DNA from: Ferrovibrio terrae_A | Lineage (GTDB): Bacteria; Pseudomonadota; Alphaproteobacteria; Ferrovibrionales; Ferrovibrionaceae | Length of the DNA: 64,000 nucleotides | Reading direction: 5' to 3' | Assembly (NCBI RefSeq): GCF_943372915.1 | Contig: NZ_CALSAN010000015.1 | Coordinates: forward strand, 1 to 64,000 | In this document: positions 25,634 through 34,243 of the stretch, piece by piece | Layout of the letters: each line of letters begins with the position of its first letter | Position numbering within the stretch: position 1 is the first letter of the stretch | Position numbers and translations under genes: made by a program | Notes under the pieces: model-generated | What the model was told of the DNA's origin: nothing | Database searches by the model: none | Seen by the model: only the letters and a program-made list of their open reading frames with translations

Positions 25634-27361
25634 ATGTCCGACCCCTTCCAGACCGCCCTGCAGCACCAGCAGGCCGGTCGCCTGAACCAGGCGGCCGAGA
25701 TTTACCAGAACATGCTGCGTGGCAATCCGCAGCAGCCCGACGTGCTGCACCAGTTCGGTCTGCTGCATCACCAGGCCGGCCGGCCGGCCGAAGGGGTGAA
25801 ATACATCCAGCGCGCCATCGCCCTGCAGCCGGGCCAGACCGCCTATCTGAACAATGCCGCCCTGCTGTTCATTGCCGCCGGCCAGGCCAAAGAGGCGGTG
25901 CGCGCGGCCGAGCAGGCGCTGGCGCTGGACCCGACCGCCGCCGACGCCGCCAACAATCTCGGCCTCGCCCAGGCCATGCTGGGCAATCCTGCCGCAGCCG
26001 AAGCCGCCTATCGCCAGGCCATGCGCCTGCGCGCCGGTTTCATTGAGGCACAGTTCAACCTGGCCAACCTGCTGCGCGAGGGCGGCGCCCATGCCGCAGC
26101 CGCGGTGGAGTACCGCCAGCTGCTGGAACGCCAGCCGCAGTTCATCGGCGCCCGCATCAACCTGGGCGTCGCGCTCGAACTCTCAGGCGATCTCGATGGC
26201 GCCATCGCCGCCTATACAGAGGCGGCACGGCAGCAGCCCGATCTCGCCCTCGCCCATCTCAATCTCGGCCTTGCCTTCCAGAAGCGGCATCGTTTCCGCG
26301 AGGCGATTGCCGCCTTGCAGACGGCACTGAAGCATGATGCCGGCCTGGTCGCCGCCCATATGGCGATTGGCCAGTCGGCGCGCGAGCTGGGCGACAGCGC
26401 CACCGCGACCGCGGCATTCCAGGCCGCGGCGAAACTGGCGCCGGAATTGCCCGAAGTGCAGGAGGCATTGTCGGCGCTGCTGAGCGGCGCGATTCCCGGC
26501 TGGCATTTCCCGATGCTGGCCGATATGGCGCGCAACGATGCCTTCCAGGCCGCCCTGGAAAAGGCCATCACGCCGGAAACCGTCGTGCTGGATATCGGCA
26601 CCGGTTCAGGCCTGCTGGCGATGATGGCGGCCCGCGCCGGCGCAAAACGCGTGATCGCCTGCGAGGCGCATCCGCTGATCGCCGGCACCGCGCGCGAGAT
26701 CGTCGCCGCCAACGGCTATGCCGACCGCATCCAGGTGATCGCCAAACGCTCGACCGAACTGGACCTCGCCACCGATATGGGTGGTGTGGCCGATCTGGTG
26801 GTGGCGGAGGTGCTGGATGCCGGCCTGATCGGCGAAGGCATGCTGCCGACCAGCCGCGATGCGCTGAAGCGCCTTGCCAAGGCCGGCGCGAAAATCATTC
26901 CGGCCTCGGCGCAGGTCGTGGCACAGATCGTGACCCTGCCGCAGCAACGCCAGGTCAATCCGCTGCGCAGCCTGAGCGGCTTCGATCTTTCGGCCTTTGA
27001 TAAATTCCGCAACCGCTCTGCCCATGGCAATGTGCGCCTCGACCATGAGGCGCATACGGTATTGAGCGAGATCCTGCCGGTGCAGCGTATCGATTTCGCC
27101 AATCCGCCCGACTGGACCCGGCCGCAGTGCCTGGCCTGGTCGGCGCCGATCACCCGGGCCGGCACGGCACAGGCCCTGGTCTTCTGGTTCGAACTCTGGC
27201 TCGATGAGGCCATCATGCTGTCCACCGGACCCGGCGGCGCCATGCGGCACTGGGGACAGGCTGTCTGCTGGCTGCCGGCCGATCGCACCGTGCAACCCGG
27301 CGATGCGCTGGACTTCCGGGTCACGCTGGCGGACACCTATATCGACTTCACGGCACTGTAA
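25634..27361 (+). CDS. TPR protein fused to PRMT-like methyltransferase
   Basis: 575-residue two-part protein. Residues 1 to about 295 hold around eight tetratricopeptide repeats (for example AADAANNLGLAQAMLGNPAA, ALAHLNLGLAFQKRHRFREA). From about 315 there is an SAM-dependent methyltransferase: motif I VVLDIGTGSGLLAMMAA, then VIACEAH, and the double-glutamate loop AEVLDAGLIGEGMLP (about 390-404), the signature of arginine methyltransferases of the PRMT7/PRMT9 type. A C-terminal beta-barrel-like part follows with FWFELWLDE and GPGGAMRHWGQAVCWL. ATG 25634 (MSDPFQT) is chosen; ATG 25622 is possible. It is divergent from fliK, and substrate is unknown. Confidence 0.8.
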   Translation: MSDPFQTALQHQQAGRLNQAAEIYQNMLRGNPQQPDVLHQFGLLHHQAGRPAEGVKYIQRAIALQPGQTAYLNNAALLFIAAGQAKEAVRAAEQALALDPTAADAANNLGLAQAMLGNPAAAEAAYRQAMRLRAGFIEAQFNLANLLREGGAHAAAAVEYRQLLERQPQFIGARINLGVALELSGDLDGAIAAYTEAARQQPDLALAHLNLGLAFQKRHRFREAIAALQTALKHDAGLVAAHMAIGQSARELGDSATATAAFQAAAKLAPELPEVQEALSALLSGAIPGWHFPMLADMARNDAFQAALEKAITPETVVLDIGTGSGLLAMMAARAGAKRVIACEAHPLIAGTAREIVAANGYADRIQVIAKRSTELDLATDMGGVADLVVAEVLDAGLIGEGMLPTSRDALKRLAKAGAKIIPASAQVVAQIVTLPQQRQVNPLRSLSGFDLSAFDKFRNRSAHGNVRLDHEAHTVLSEILPVQRIDFANPPDWTRPQCLAWSAPITRAGTAQALVFWFELWLDEAIMLSTGPGGAMRHWGQAVCWLPADRTVQPGDALDFRVTLADTYIDFTAL

Positions 27362-27381
27362 GAACGGCCTAGACTGGGGCC

Positions 27382-27918
27382 ATGGCCGTTCCGCCCAAAC
27401 CCGGCGCTCCACCGCGCCCGCTCGCACCGAAAGCAAATCCCCCCGCGCCCGATGACGAGGCCGCGGAAAAGGAACAGCTGGCCGCCAGCGAGCTGGACGA
27501 CATCACCCATGCCGAATACCGCCTGCTCTATGACGCGGCCGCACGCAACGTGCTGTTCGCCAAGGATCAGCAGTGGCGCGTGCTGCAGTATTTCACCATC
27601 CTCGGCCTGTCACTGGTCGCCATCGGCATTGCCGCGCCTTTTGCGCATGACGTGGCGCGCTTCGTCGCCGGCTTCCTGGTCTTCGTGGGCATCTTCAGTG
27701 TGGTGGTGATCGCCATGCTGCAATCCTGGCAGGCCAACGAGCACGCAAAGATGGCCTATCTGGCAGCGGATTTTTCCAACTTCGCGCGCAGCGCCTTGCG
27801 GCGCAAGCCAAAGCTAAGCGGCGACATTCACCGCTACTTCATGCTGCTGGCGATGCTGCTGTATATCGTCGTGCTTGACGTGGTCATGGTGCGACTGCTG
27901 ATCGATATCAGTCGCTGA
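27382..27918 (+). CDS. Membrane protein of unknown function
   Basis: 178-residue protein not recognised. It has a Pro-rich cytoplasmic N-terminus (residues 1-35), an amphipathic acidic stretch ASELDDITHAEYRLLYDAAA, then three hydrophobic segments at about 68-85, 90-112 and 150-172. It lies 20 bases after the TPR-PRMT gene in the same direction, so co-transcription is likely. It may anchor the TPR protein at the membrane, but that is only a guess from position. Confidence 0.6.
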   Translation: MAVPPKPGAPPRPLAPKANPPAPDDEAAEKEQLAASELDDITHAEYRLLYDAAARNVLFAKDQQWRVLQYFTILGLSLVAIGIAAPFAHDVARFVAGFLVFVGIFSVVVIAMLQSWQANEHAKMAYLAADFSNFARSALRRKPKLSGDIHRYFMLLAMLLYIVVLDVVMVRLLIDISR

Positions 27919-27928
27919 ACACGGCGCC

Positions 27929-28723
27929 TCAGGTAAAGCTGTAACTGTCCATCGCCAGCGCACCCAGCGCAAAGCTGGCATGTATGCGCTTGGCCGGCGC
28001 ACCCGGCGTCGCCGCGCCCAGTGCCACATACAGCGGCAGCAGATGTTCATCGGTGGGGTGATTGCGGGTGGCAAACGGCGCCTGCTGGCGATAGTCCAGC
28101 AGGGCGGCATCGTCGCGCTGTTCCAGCTTCTGCGCCATCCATTCGGCAAAGGCCATCGCCCAGTCGGCAGGCGGGCCGCTGTCGCTACGATCCAGCTGCC
28201 GCAGGTTATGCGTCATTGATCCGGTCGCCATGATCAGCACGCCCTCGTCGCGCAAGGGCGCCAGGGCACGCCCCAGCGCCAGGTGATGCCCCGGATCGCG
28301 ATGCGACTGGATGGAGAGCTGCAGCACCGGGATATCGGCATCGGGATAGACCAGCGTGAGCGGCGACCAGGCGCCGTGATCGAGGCCGCGTGAGGGGTCG
28401 AGCACCGACTTGAAACCGGCGGCTTCCAGCAGGCCATGGATGCGGTCAGCCAGCGCCGGTGCACCGGGTGCGGTGTAGTGCATCTGGTACAGCGCCGGCG
28501 GGAAGCCGTAGAAATCGTGGATGGTCTCGGGCTTTGCCGTCGCGCCGACTTCCGGCCATTCGGTTTCCCAATGGGCCGATATGGCGAGGATCGCCTGCGG
28601 CCGCGGCCACAGGGTTGAGGCGCTGCGCAGGAACTGATGCGCGGGACGCTGCGGTTCCAGCGTCAGCATGGGCGAACCATGGCTGATGAAGACGGCGGGC
28701 AGGCGCTGGGGCTGGGCTGACAT
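27929..28723 (-). CDS. DODA-type extradiol ring-cleavage dioxygenase
   Basis: 264-residue class III (LigB/YgiD) extradiol dioxygenase family protein. The metal ligands are visible: FISHGSPML near the N-terminus, SAHWETEWP, and a later histidine in SIQSHRDPGHHLALG, with TGSMTHNLRQ. The family includes 4,5-DOPA dioxygenase; the substrate here is unknown but an aromatic ortho-diol is expected. Start MSAQPQRLP was preferred over a longer upstream frame. A LysR regulator and a small gene lie next to it. Confidence 0.87.
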   Translation of the reverse strand: MSAQPQRLPAVFISHGSPMLTLEPQRPAHQFLRSASTLWPRPQAILAISAHWETEWPEVGATAKPETIHDFYGFPPALYQMHYTAPGAPALADRIHGLLEAAGFKSVLDPSRGLDHGAWSPLTLVYPDADIPVLQLSIQSHRDPGHHLALGRALAPLRDEGVLIMATGSMTHNLRQLDRSDSGPPADWAMAFAEWMAQKLEQRDDAALLDYRQQAPFATRNHPTDEHLLPLYVALGAATPGAPAKRIHASFALGALAMDSYSFT

Positions 28724-28815
28724 CGGGGACTCCGCTGCGCCGCCTGAAATGACGGCGCAGCGTTCACCTAAGTCAGCGGCGGCGAGGCCGCAAGACGTTA
28801 CTGGGTGGTGACGCC

Positions 28816-29067
28816 TTACTTGGCGGTAACGGCACCGGTCGGCGCCGACCACTCGGCGGCGCGGCTGCGGAACAGGCCGGCAAGCTTGGCGCCGATGGTC
28901 TTGAAGAAGGCCAGGCTCGCCTCGGACCGCAGGGTCACGGCGCGGGCGCGCAGATAGGCCATTTCATCGGCCGAGATGTAACGGACCGGCGAAACGGCGA
29001 CGCTCATGTCGAAACGCTTGTCGATGTCGGTCATCAGGTTGGTGGACTGGGTGGTGCTGTAGGTCAT
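28816..29067 (-). CDS. Small protein of unknown function
   Basis: 83-residue protein, MTYSTTQSTNLM..., starting at an ATG preceded by GGAAGG. A Ser/Thr-rich start is followed by an amphipathic helical part, YISADEMAYLRARAVTL and SLAFFKTIGAKLAGLFRSR, that could bind membrane or RNA. It is not recognised. It sits between the LysR gene and the dioxygenase gene, on the dioxygenase strand, 92 bases upstream of it, and may be co-transcribed with it. Confidence 0.5.
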   Translation of the reverse strand: MTYSTTQSTNLMTDIDKRFDMSVAVSPVRYISADEMAYLRARAVTLRSEASLAFFKTIGAKLAGLFRSRAAEWSAPTGAVTAK

Positions 29068-29129
29068 GGGGGAGGCCTTCCTCTGCTGGGTGGCTGAGGC
29101 AAACTCTATCCCGCACTGCACTTTTCATT

Positions 29130-29151
29130 AATACAGTATTATGGCAGTATT
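29130..29151. promoter_or_regulatory. Possible LysR operator
   Basis: AT-rich 114-base divergent region between the small minus-strand gene and the LysR gene. It contains a direct repeat CAGTATT at 29134-29140 and 29145-29151, exactly 11 bp apart, and inverted AATAC...GTATT arms. Position and periodicity suit a LysR-type binding site, but no consensus can be assigned. Confidence 0.35.
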
Positions 29152-29181
29152 TGATGACTTAAATTCATAAATAGAGCGATC

Positions 29182-30102
29182 ATGAACCGTTACGGCGAAA
29201 TGGAAGCCTTCGTGCAGGTGGTGGACCAGGGCGGCTTCACCGAGGCCGCCAAGGTGCTGGGCCTGAGCCCATCCGCCGTCAGCAAGCTGATCTCCCGCCT
29301 GGAAGACCGGCTGGGTGCCCGCCTGTTGCAGCGGACCACGCGCCGGGTCAGCCTGACCGCCGAGGGCCGCGTCTATGCCGAACAGGTGCGCGAGATCCTC
29401 GCCACGATCGATGCGGTGGAATCCAGCATCGGCGGCGCCGAGGCCGAACCGCGCGGCCTGCTGCGCATCAACGTTGCGCATGGCTTCGGCATGACGCAGA
29501 TCGTGCCGGCAATTCCCGACTTCATCGCCCGCCATCCCAAGGTGGATATAAAGCTGACCTTCACCGATCACATTGTCGACCTGATTGCCGAGGGCGACGA
29601 TGTCGGCATCCGCCTCAACGATGTGCGTGACGAGACGCTGATCGCGCGCAAGCTGGCAACCTATACACGGATGATCTGCGGCGCACCGCGCTATTTCGAA
29701 CGATATGGCATTCCACAAACGCCCGCCGATCTTCTGCAGCATCGCGCGATCCACAGCAACGATGTCAATGCGCTGAACCAGTGGTCGATGCGCTGGCCCG
29801 ACGGACGCGAGGAACAGATCGCCGTGCCGGGCCATATCTATTCCAACAGTGGCGATGCGTTGTTCCGTCTCTGCAGCGAAGGCCTCGGCCTGGCCTATCT
29901 TGCCGACTCACTCGCCTACCGCGAGATCGCCACGGGAAAACTGGTCACCGTGCTGAACGACTTCGTCCGCCACAACAGCTGGCCGATCTATGCGGTCTAT
30001 CCCGCCCGCAAGCATCTGGCCGCGCGCGTGCGCGCCTTCGTCGATTTTCTGGCCGAACGCTTCTCGCCGACGCCGCCGTGGGTCATGACCCCGGAGAGTT
30101 AA
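29182..30102 (+). CDS. LysR-family transcriptional regulator
   Basis: 306-residue LysR-type regulator. The winged helix-turn-helix is at 1-62 (MEAFVQVVDQGGFTEAAKVLGLSPSAVSKLISRLE, LLQRTTRR). The effector-binding domain starts around residue 90 (GLLRINVAHGFG) and runs to HLAARVRAFVDFLAE. It is divergent from the small gene and dioxygenase gene and may control them, as LysR proteins often do (inference). Its stop overlaps the stop of convergent ltaE. Confidence 0.92.
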   Translation: MNRYGEMEAFVQVVDQGGFTEAAKVLGLSPSAVSKLISRLEDRLGARLLQRTTRRVSLTAEGRVYAEQVREILATIDAVESSIGGAEAEPRGLLRINVAHGFGMTQIVPAIPDFIARHPKVDIKLTFTDHIVDLIAEGDDVGIRLNDVRDETLIARKLATYTRMICGAPRYFERYGIPQTPADLLQHRAIHSNDVNALNQWSMRWPDGREEQIAVPGHIYSNSGDALFRLCSEGLGLAYLADSLAYREIATGKLVTVLNDFVRHNSWPIYAVYPARKHLAARVRAFVDFLAERFSPTPPWVMTPES

Positions 30103-31130
30103 GCCAGCGCGGCTTCGGCCGCCTGCACCAGCGCCGCCGTATCATCGGCAGTCTTGTCGAAGGAACAGACGAAGCGATACAGGCTGTCGGCCTCGCTCCA
30201 GGTGTGGAACAGCGCGCCGCGCTGGCGCATCGCCGCTGCCGCCGCAACCGGCAGCTGCACGAACACCTCGTTGGCCTGCACCGGCCACACAACTTTCGCA
30301 CCGGGCAGTTTGCCCAGGCCATCGGCCAGTTCGCGCGCGCGCGCATTGGCCTGCCGCGCCAGCCGCAGCCACAGGCCATTTTCCAGCATGGCCAGCAGCT
30401 GCACCGACAGGAAGCGCGACTTGGAAAACAGATGGCCGCCACGCTTGCGGCGATAGAGGAAACTCTCCGCCAGCTCGGGCTTGAAGAACACCACCGCTTC
30501 CGCTGCCATCGCGCCATTCTTGGTGGCACCAAAGCTGAGCACATCGACGCCGGCACGCCAGGTGAGGTCTGCCGGTGCGCAGTTCAGCCCGGCCACCGCA
30601 TTGGCAAAGCGTGCGCCATCCATATGCAGCTTCATGCCATTGGCCTTGCAGCGATGAGCGATATCGGCGACTTCATCGGGCGAATAGACGGTACCGGCCT
30701 CGGTGGCCTGGGTGATGCTGACCGCCGCAGGCTGCGGATTATGCTGTGAGCCCTTCCAGCCCAGCGCCAGCAGTGCATCCAGTGCGGCAAGGTCGATCTT
30801 GCCGTTCTCGCCCGGCACATTCACCAGCTTGGCGCCGCCGGTATAGAATTCCGGCGCATTGCATTCATCGGTGACGATATGGCTGTCCTGATGACAATAG
30901 ATGGCGCCATAGCCCGGCGTGATGCAGCTTAAGGCCAGCACATTGGCGGCGGTGCCGGTGGCAACCGGAAACACCTTGCAGTCATGGTCGAACAGAACGG
31001 AGAAAGCGGCATCCAGTTCGACGCTCCATGGATCGGCGCCATAGGACGATACCGTGCCACTGTTGGCCGCCATCAGGGCGGTCATGATCTCGGGCGCTGC
31101 GCCGGCCACGTTGTCGCTGCGAAAATCCAT
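30099..31130 (-). CDS. ltaE: Low-specificity L-threonine aldolase
   Basis: 343-residue PLP-dependent beta-eliminating lyase family protein. Threonine aldolases split L-threonine or L-allo-threonine into glycine and acetaldehyde. It starts MDFRSDNVAGAAPEIM, has SSYGADPWS, the cofactor-stacking region HQDSHIVTDECNAPEF, the PLP aspartate in LHMDGARFANAV and the Schiff-base lysine in SFGATKNGAM. Length is normal. It precedes the JAMM-domain gene pair and shares its 3' end with the LysR gene. Confidence 0.9.
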   Translation of the reverse strand: MDFRSDNVAGAAPEIMTALMAANSGTVSSYGADPWSVELDAAFSVLFDHDCKVFPVATGTAANVLALSCITPGYGAIYCHQDSHIVTDECNAPEFYTGGAKLVNVPGENGKIDLAALDALLALGWKGSQHNPQPAAVSITQATEAGTVYSPDEVADIAHRCKANGMKLHMDGARFANAVAGLNCAPADLTWRAGVDVLSFGATKNGAMAAEAVVFFKPELAESFLYRRKRGGHLFSKSRFLSVQLLAMLENGLWLRLARQANARARELADGLGKLPGAKVVWPVQANEVFVQLPVAAAAAMRQRGALFHTWSEADSLYRFVCSFDKTADDTAALVQAAEAALA

Positions 31131-31134
31131 TGCG

Positions 31135-31596
31135 CTAGTCCTGCTGCTCGATCGTCAAGGGGAGAAAGCCGAAACCGGTGGCCTGGCTGACCGCGCGGAA
31201 GGCATGCGGGGCCGAGGCCCGGCCATCATGCACGGCCGAGATCAGCCAGACGAGTCCCGGATCATTGATCATCGCGACATCTTTTGCAGAGGGCTCACTG
31301 CGGCCGTTGGGATGACTGTGCCAGTGACCAATAATTGAGTCGTGACCAATCATGGAATTGGTTCGCATCGGATCATCGCGCAGGCGGCGCAGGGTGGCGA
31401 AATGCACAGCGGGATCGAGTTCGAATTCGCGTTCTGGATCGGTGGAGATGTTGTCTGCCGGCACGATCTCGCTCACCTGCAGTGCGTCGCCGTCGCCATG
31501 CCCGACCAGCAGGGCGCAGGCCTCGCGCGGCCAGGCCGCCTGCCCCAGATCGGCGAGGCGCGCCAGCTGCGCTGCGCTCAGCCGCAGGAGGTTCAC
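31135..31596 (-). CDS. JAMM/MPN+ metalloprotease domain protein
   Basis: 153-residue Mov34/MPN/PAD-1 family protein with the complete JAMM zinc motif: Glu25 in WPREACALLVG, His-Ser-His at 93-95 in GHWHSHPNGRSEP, Ser103 and Asp106 in SAKDVAMI. Bacterial relatives cleave isopeptide or peptide bonds, remove ThiS/MoaD-type tails or act in cysteine synthesis; the substrate here is unknown. GTG start (31596) overlaps the stop of the upstream membrane-protein gene as GTGA, so the two are translationally coupled. Confidence 0.82.
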   Translation of the reverse strand: MNLLRLSAAQLARLADLGQAAWPREACALLVGHGDGDALQVSEIVPADNISTDPEREFELDPAVHFATLRRLRDDPMRTNSMIGHDSIIGHWHSHPNGRSEPSAKDVAMINDPGLVWLISAVHDGRASAPHAFRAVSQATGFGFLPLTIEQQD

Positions 31597-31940
31597 TTCT
31601 CGACTTTCACCGTGATGCTGCCCAGCGGCTTCAGCGTCTCGCCATCCAGGGCATACAGCCGCTCGGTGCCATCGGCCAGCCGCACGCGCAGGATGATGCG
31701 GTTGCCGGTGGCAAATACCTCGGCCACCCGGCTGTTGCGCGGCAGGCTGAACTCCAGGTCTTCCACGACCACGCTGCGCGGTGCCACCGTGCCGCTGCTG
31801 GCCGTGCGTTTCGGCCCGCCGGTCATGATCAGCACGATCAGCAGGACGGCAAGGCCCAGGAAGATGACACCCAGACCGATGACGGTGGCCTTTAACCACC
31901 GTATCCTCGTCGTCGACTCTTCCGTCGTCTGCTCGACCAT
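31593..31940 (-). CDS. Single-pass membrane protein coupled to JAMM protease
   Basis: 115-residue protein: a charged N-terminus (TEESTTRIRWLK), one transmembrane helix at about residues 16-40 (VIGLGVIFLGLAVLLIVLIM), and a periplasmic beta-rich domain with VVVEDLEFSLPRNSRVAEVF and LYALDGETLKPLGSI. Family not recognised. ATG 31940 has GGAG 8-11 bases upstream. It is divergent from rluD with only 13 bases between start codons and overlaps the JAMM gene by 4 bases. Confidence 0.68.
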   Translation of the reverse strand: MVEQTTEESTTRIRWLKATVIGLGVIFLGLAVLLIVLIMTGGPKRTASSGTVAPRSVVVEDLEFSLPRNSRVAEVFATGNRIILRVRLADGTERLYALDGETLKPLGSITVKVEK

Positions 31941-31953
31941 GTAAAACACTCCG

Positions 31954-33009
31954 ATGTCCGAACCCAACCCTATACAGCAGAGTAGCGTCCAGCACAGTCT
32001 GCCGCCGGTGCCGCCTGACGCGGCCGGCGAACGGCTCGACCGCTATCTGGCCGCCGTGCTGACCGAGCAGCTGGCCGCGGCCGAATCCGGGGCTTCGCTG
32101 TCGCGCTCGCGGCTGAAGTCGCTGATCCTCGATGGTCAGGTTCGTCTAGATGGCGCGACGATAACCGACCCCTCCCGCAAGATCAAACCGGGCGAACTCT
32201 ATGTGGTGGGCGAGCCCAGTGCGGTGGCAGCCGATCCGCAGGCGCAGGATATCCCGCTCACCGTGGTCTACGAGGATGACCAGCTGATCGTGGTCGACAA
32301 GCCGGCCGGCCTGGTGGTGCATCCGGCGCCGGGCAATCCCGACCGCACGCTGGTGAATGCCCTGCTGCATCATTGCGGCGACAGCCTGTCGGGCATCGGT
32401 GGCGTGAAGCGGCCGGGCATCGTGCACCGCATCGACAAGGATACGTCGGGCCTGGTGGTGGCGGCCAAGACCGACCGTGCCCATCATGCGCTGGCCGCGC
32501 TGTTTGCCGAGCATGATATCGAGCGCAGTTACGATGCCCTGGTCTGGGACCATCCCAACCCGCTGCAGGGCACCATCGAGGGCGCCATCGGCCGCGACCC
32601 CAAGGACCGCAAGCGCATGGCCATAGTGGCGCGCGGCGGCAAGGCAGCGGTCACGCATTACGCCACACAGAAAATGATTTTCGATGCCCGCGGCCAGCCG
32701 GTCTGCGCCCTGGTCCGCTGCACCCTGGAAACCGGGCGCACGCACCAGATCCGCGTCCATATGACCGCCAAGGGCAATGCGCTGATCGGCGATCCGGTAT
32801 ATGGCCGGGCCCGCAACCTGCAGCGTTTCCAGCTCAGCGACCCGGCCCGCACCGCCCTGCTCGGCTTCAAACGCCAGGCGCTTCACGCGGCCACCCTGGG
32901 CTTCCGGCACCCGGTCAGCGGCAAGCTATTGCGGTTTGAAAGTCCGCTGCCGGCGGATTTCGCCACCCTGCTGAAACTGCTCTCCACCCAGCGCTCGACG
33001 CCGCGTTGA
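31954..33009 (+). CDS. rluD: RluD-family 23S rRNA pseudouridine synthase
   Basis: 351-residue pseudouridine synthase. An S4 RNA-binding domain (about 20-90, SRSRLKSLILDGQVRLDG) precedes the catalytic domain with the signature GIVHRIDKDTSGLVVAAKT, in which the aspartate is catalytic. LETGRTHQIRVHM and GDPVYGR are also present. RluD modifies helix 69 of 23S rRNA; the exact RluA/C/D specificity is inferred. It is followed by rpoH, a conserved neighbour in many alphaproteobacteria. Confidence 0.92.
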   Translation: MSEPNPIQQSSVQHSLPPVPPDAAGERLDRYLAAVLTEQLAAAESGASLSRSRLKSLILDGQVRLDGATITDPSRKIKPGELYVVGEPSAVAADPQAQDIPLTVVYEDDQLIVVDKPAGLVVHPAPGNPDRTLVNALLHHCGDSLSGIGGVKRPGIVHRIDKDTSGLVVAAKTDRAHHALAALFAEHDIERSYDALVWDHPNPLQGTIEGAIGRDPKDRKRMAIVARGGKAAVTHYATQKMIFDARGQPVCALVRCTLETGRTHQIRVHMTAKGNALIGDPVYGRARNLQRFQLSDPARTALLGFKRQALHAATLGFRHPVSGKLLRFESPLPADFATLLKLLSTQRSTPR

Positions 33010-33182
33010 CCGGCCATGGGGCAGGCCGGGCTTGACTGGCATCAATGGGTTTTCCTAATTTTCTGGTAAATTCCGCGACTGTGATCGCCGGCACAGTCCG
33101 GTCGGGCAGCCGTACTTCCGCCGCATTTGGCCGCTTTGCTCATTGCAAATGAAAGACACGACCACCATTTCTCACACTGGGT

Positions 33183-33215
33183 CGGGCCCCCAAACCAAGG
33201 GTCCGGTCGGGGGAG
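33183..33215 (+). promoter_or_regulatory. GC-rich stem next to the rpoH ribosome site
   Basis: CGGGCCC (33183-33189) can pair with GGGTCCG (33199-33205) with one G-U pair. CCCCC (33187-33191) can instead pair with GGGGG (33209-33213) of the rpoH Shine-Dalgarno GGGGGAG. Two alternative folds that hide or free the site are conceivable; this is a structural reading without calculation. Confidence 0.3.
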
Positions 33216-33223
33216 TTTCATCG

Positions 33224-34156
33224 ATGTCTCGCACAGCCAGTCTGCCTGCCCTGTCCTCCGTCGAAGGGGGGCTATCCCGCTACCTGTCCGATATCCGCCG
33301 CTTCCCCATGCTGGAGCCGCAGGAAGAGTTCATGCTGGCCAAGGCCTGGCGTGATCATGGCGACGTGGACGCAGCGCATAAGCTGGTGACCAGCCATCTG
33401 CGCCTGGTGGCCAAGATCGCCATGGGCTATCGCGGCTACGGCCTGCCGGTGGGCGAACTGATCTCCGAAGGCAATGTCGGCATGATGCAGGCGGTCAAGC
33501 GCTTTGACCCCGACAAGGGCTTTCGCCTCTCGACCTATGCCATGTGGTGGATCCGCGCCTCGATCCAGGAATACATCCTGCGCTCCTGGTCGCTGGTGAA
33601 AATCGGTACGACGGCAGCCCAGAAAAAGCTGTTCTTCAACCTGCGCCGCCTGCGCGGCCAGATGAAAGCGATCGATGGTGGTCAGCTGACGCCGGAACAG
33701 GTGGAAAAGATCGCCACCCAACTGGCCGTCACCAAGGACGAAGTCATCACCATGGACCGCCGCCTGGCGGCGCCCGACCATTCGCTGAACGCGCCCTTGC
33801 GTGGCGATGAAGAGGGCAGCAGCGAGTGGCAGGACTGGCTGGTGGACGAGACTCCGAACCAGGAAGCCCGCCTGGTGGAAGGCGACGAATTCGACAGCCG
33901 CAAGCAGCTGCTCGCCACGGCCATGCAGCAGCTGAACGAGCGCGAGCGCGACATCCTGATGCAGCGGCGCCTGACCGAGGAGCCCACCACCCTGGAAGAC
34001 CTGTCAGCGCGTTATGGCATCAGCCGTGAGCGCGTGCGCCAGATCGAGGTGCGGGCATTCGAGAAGCTGCAGAAAGCCGTGCGCAATGCCGCCCTGGAGC
34101 AGGGCATCAGCACCCAGGCCGGCATGGGCCAGATCGAAGGCCAGGCGACCGCCTGA
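33224..34156 (+). CDS. rpoH: RNA polymerase sigma-32 factor RpoH
   Basis: 310-residue heat-shock sigma factor. Region 2 contains LVTSHLRLVAKIAMGYRGYG, LISEGNVGMMQAVKRFDP and the RpoH-specific motif VKIGTTAAQKKLFFNLRRL in region 2.4/3.0; region 4.2 ends ISRERVRQIEVRAFEKLQKA. Start ATG 33224 follows GGGGGAG; a longer frame from 33143 would read through it. A weak TTGACT-N17-CTAATT promoter-like pair lies at 33032-33060. Confidence 0.96.
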   Translation: MSRTASLPALSSVEGGLSRYLSDIRRFPMLEPQEEFMLAKAWRDHGDVDAAHKLVTSHLRLVAKIAMGYRGYGLPVGELISEGNVGMMQAVKRFDPDKGFRLSTYAMWWIRASIQEYILRSWSLVKIGTTAAQKKLFFNLRRLRGQMKAIDGGQLTPEQVEKIATQLAVTKDEVITMDRRLAAPDHSLNAPLRGDEEGSSEWQDWLVDETPNQEARLVEGDEFDSRKQLLATAMQQLNERERDILMQRRLTEEPTTLEDLSARYGISRERVRQIEVRAFEKLQKAVRNAALEQGISTQAGMGQIEGQATA

Positions 34157-34164
34157 CCGCAGGT

Positions 34165-34200
34165 AAAAAAAGAGCGCGCTGCATTTCTTGCGGCGCGCTC
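34165..34200 (-). terminator. Intrinsic terminator of the GAF gene
   Basis: Stem GAGCGCGC (34172-34179) / GCGCGCTC (34193-34200), extendable by three pairs. On the minus strand it is followed by seven T residues (A run at 34165-34171), so it terminates the leftward GAF gene; the rightward rpoH side has no T run. Confidence 0.82.
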
Positions 34201-34243
34201 CTGCGTACTGAGTCGGAACTGATCGACTCGAAGAAAATCAACC

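Noticed and set aside
33010..33223. tRNA or small RNA gene before rpoH
   Set aside because: No cloverleaf or terminator can be built; only a short stem near the ribosome site is seen.
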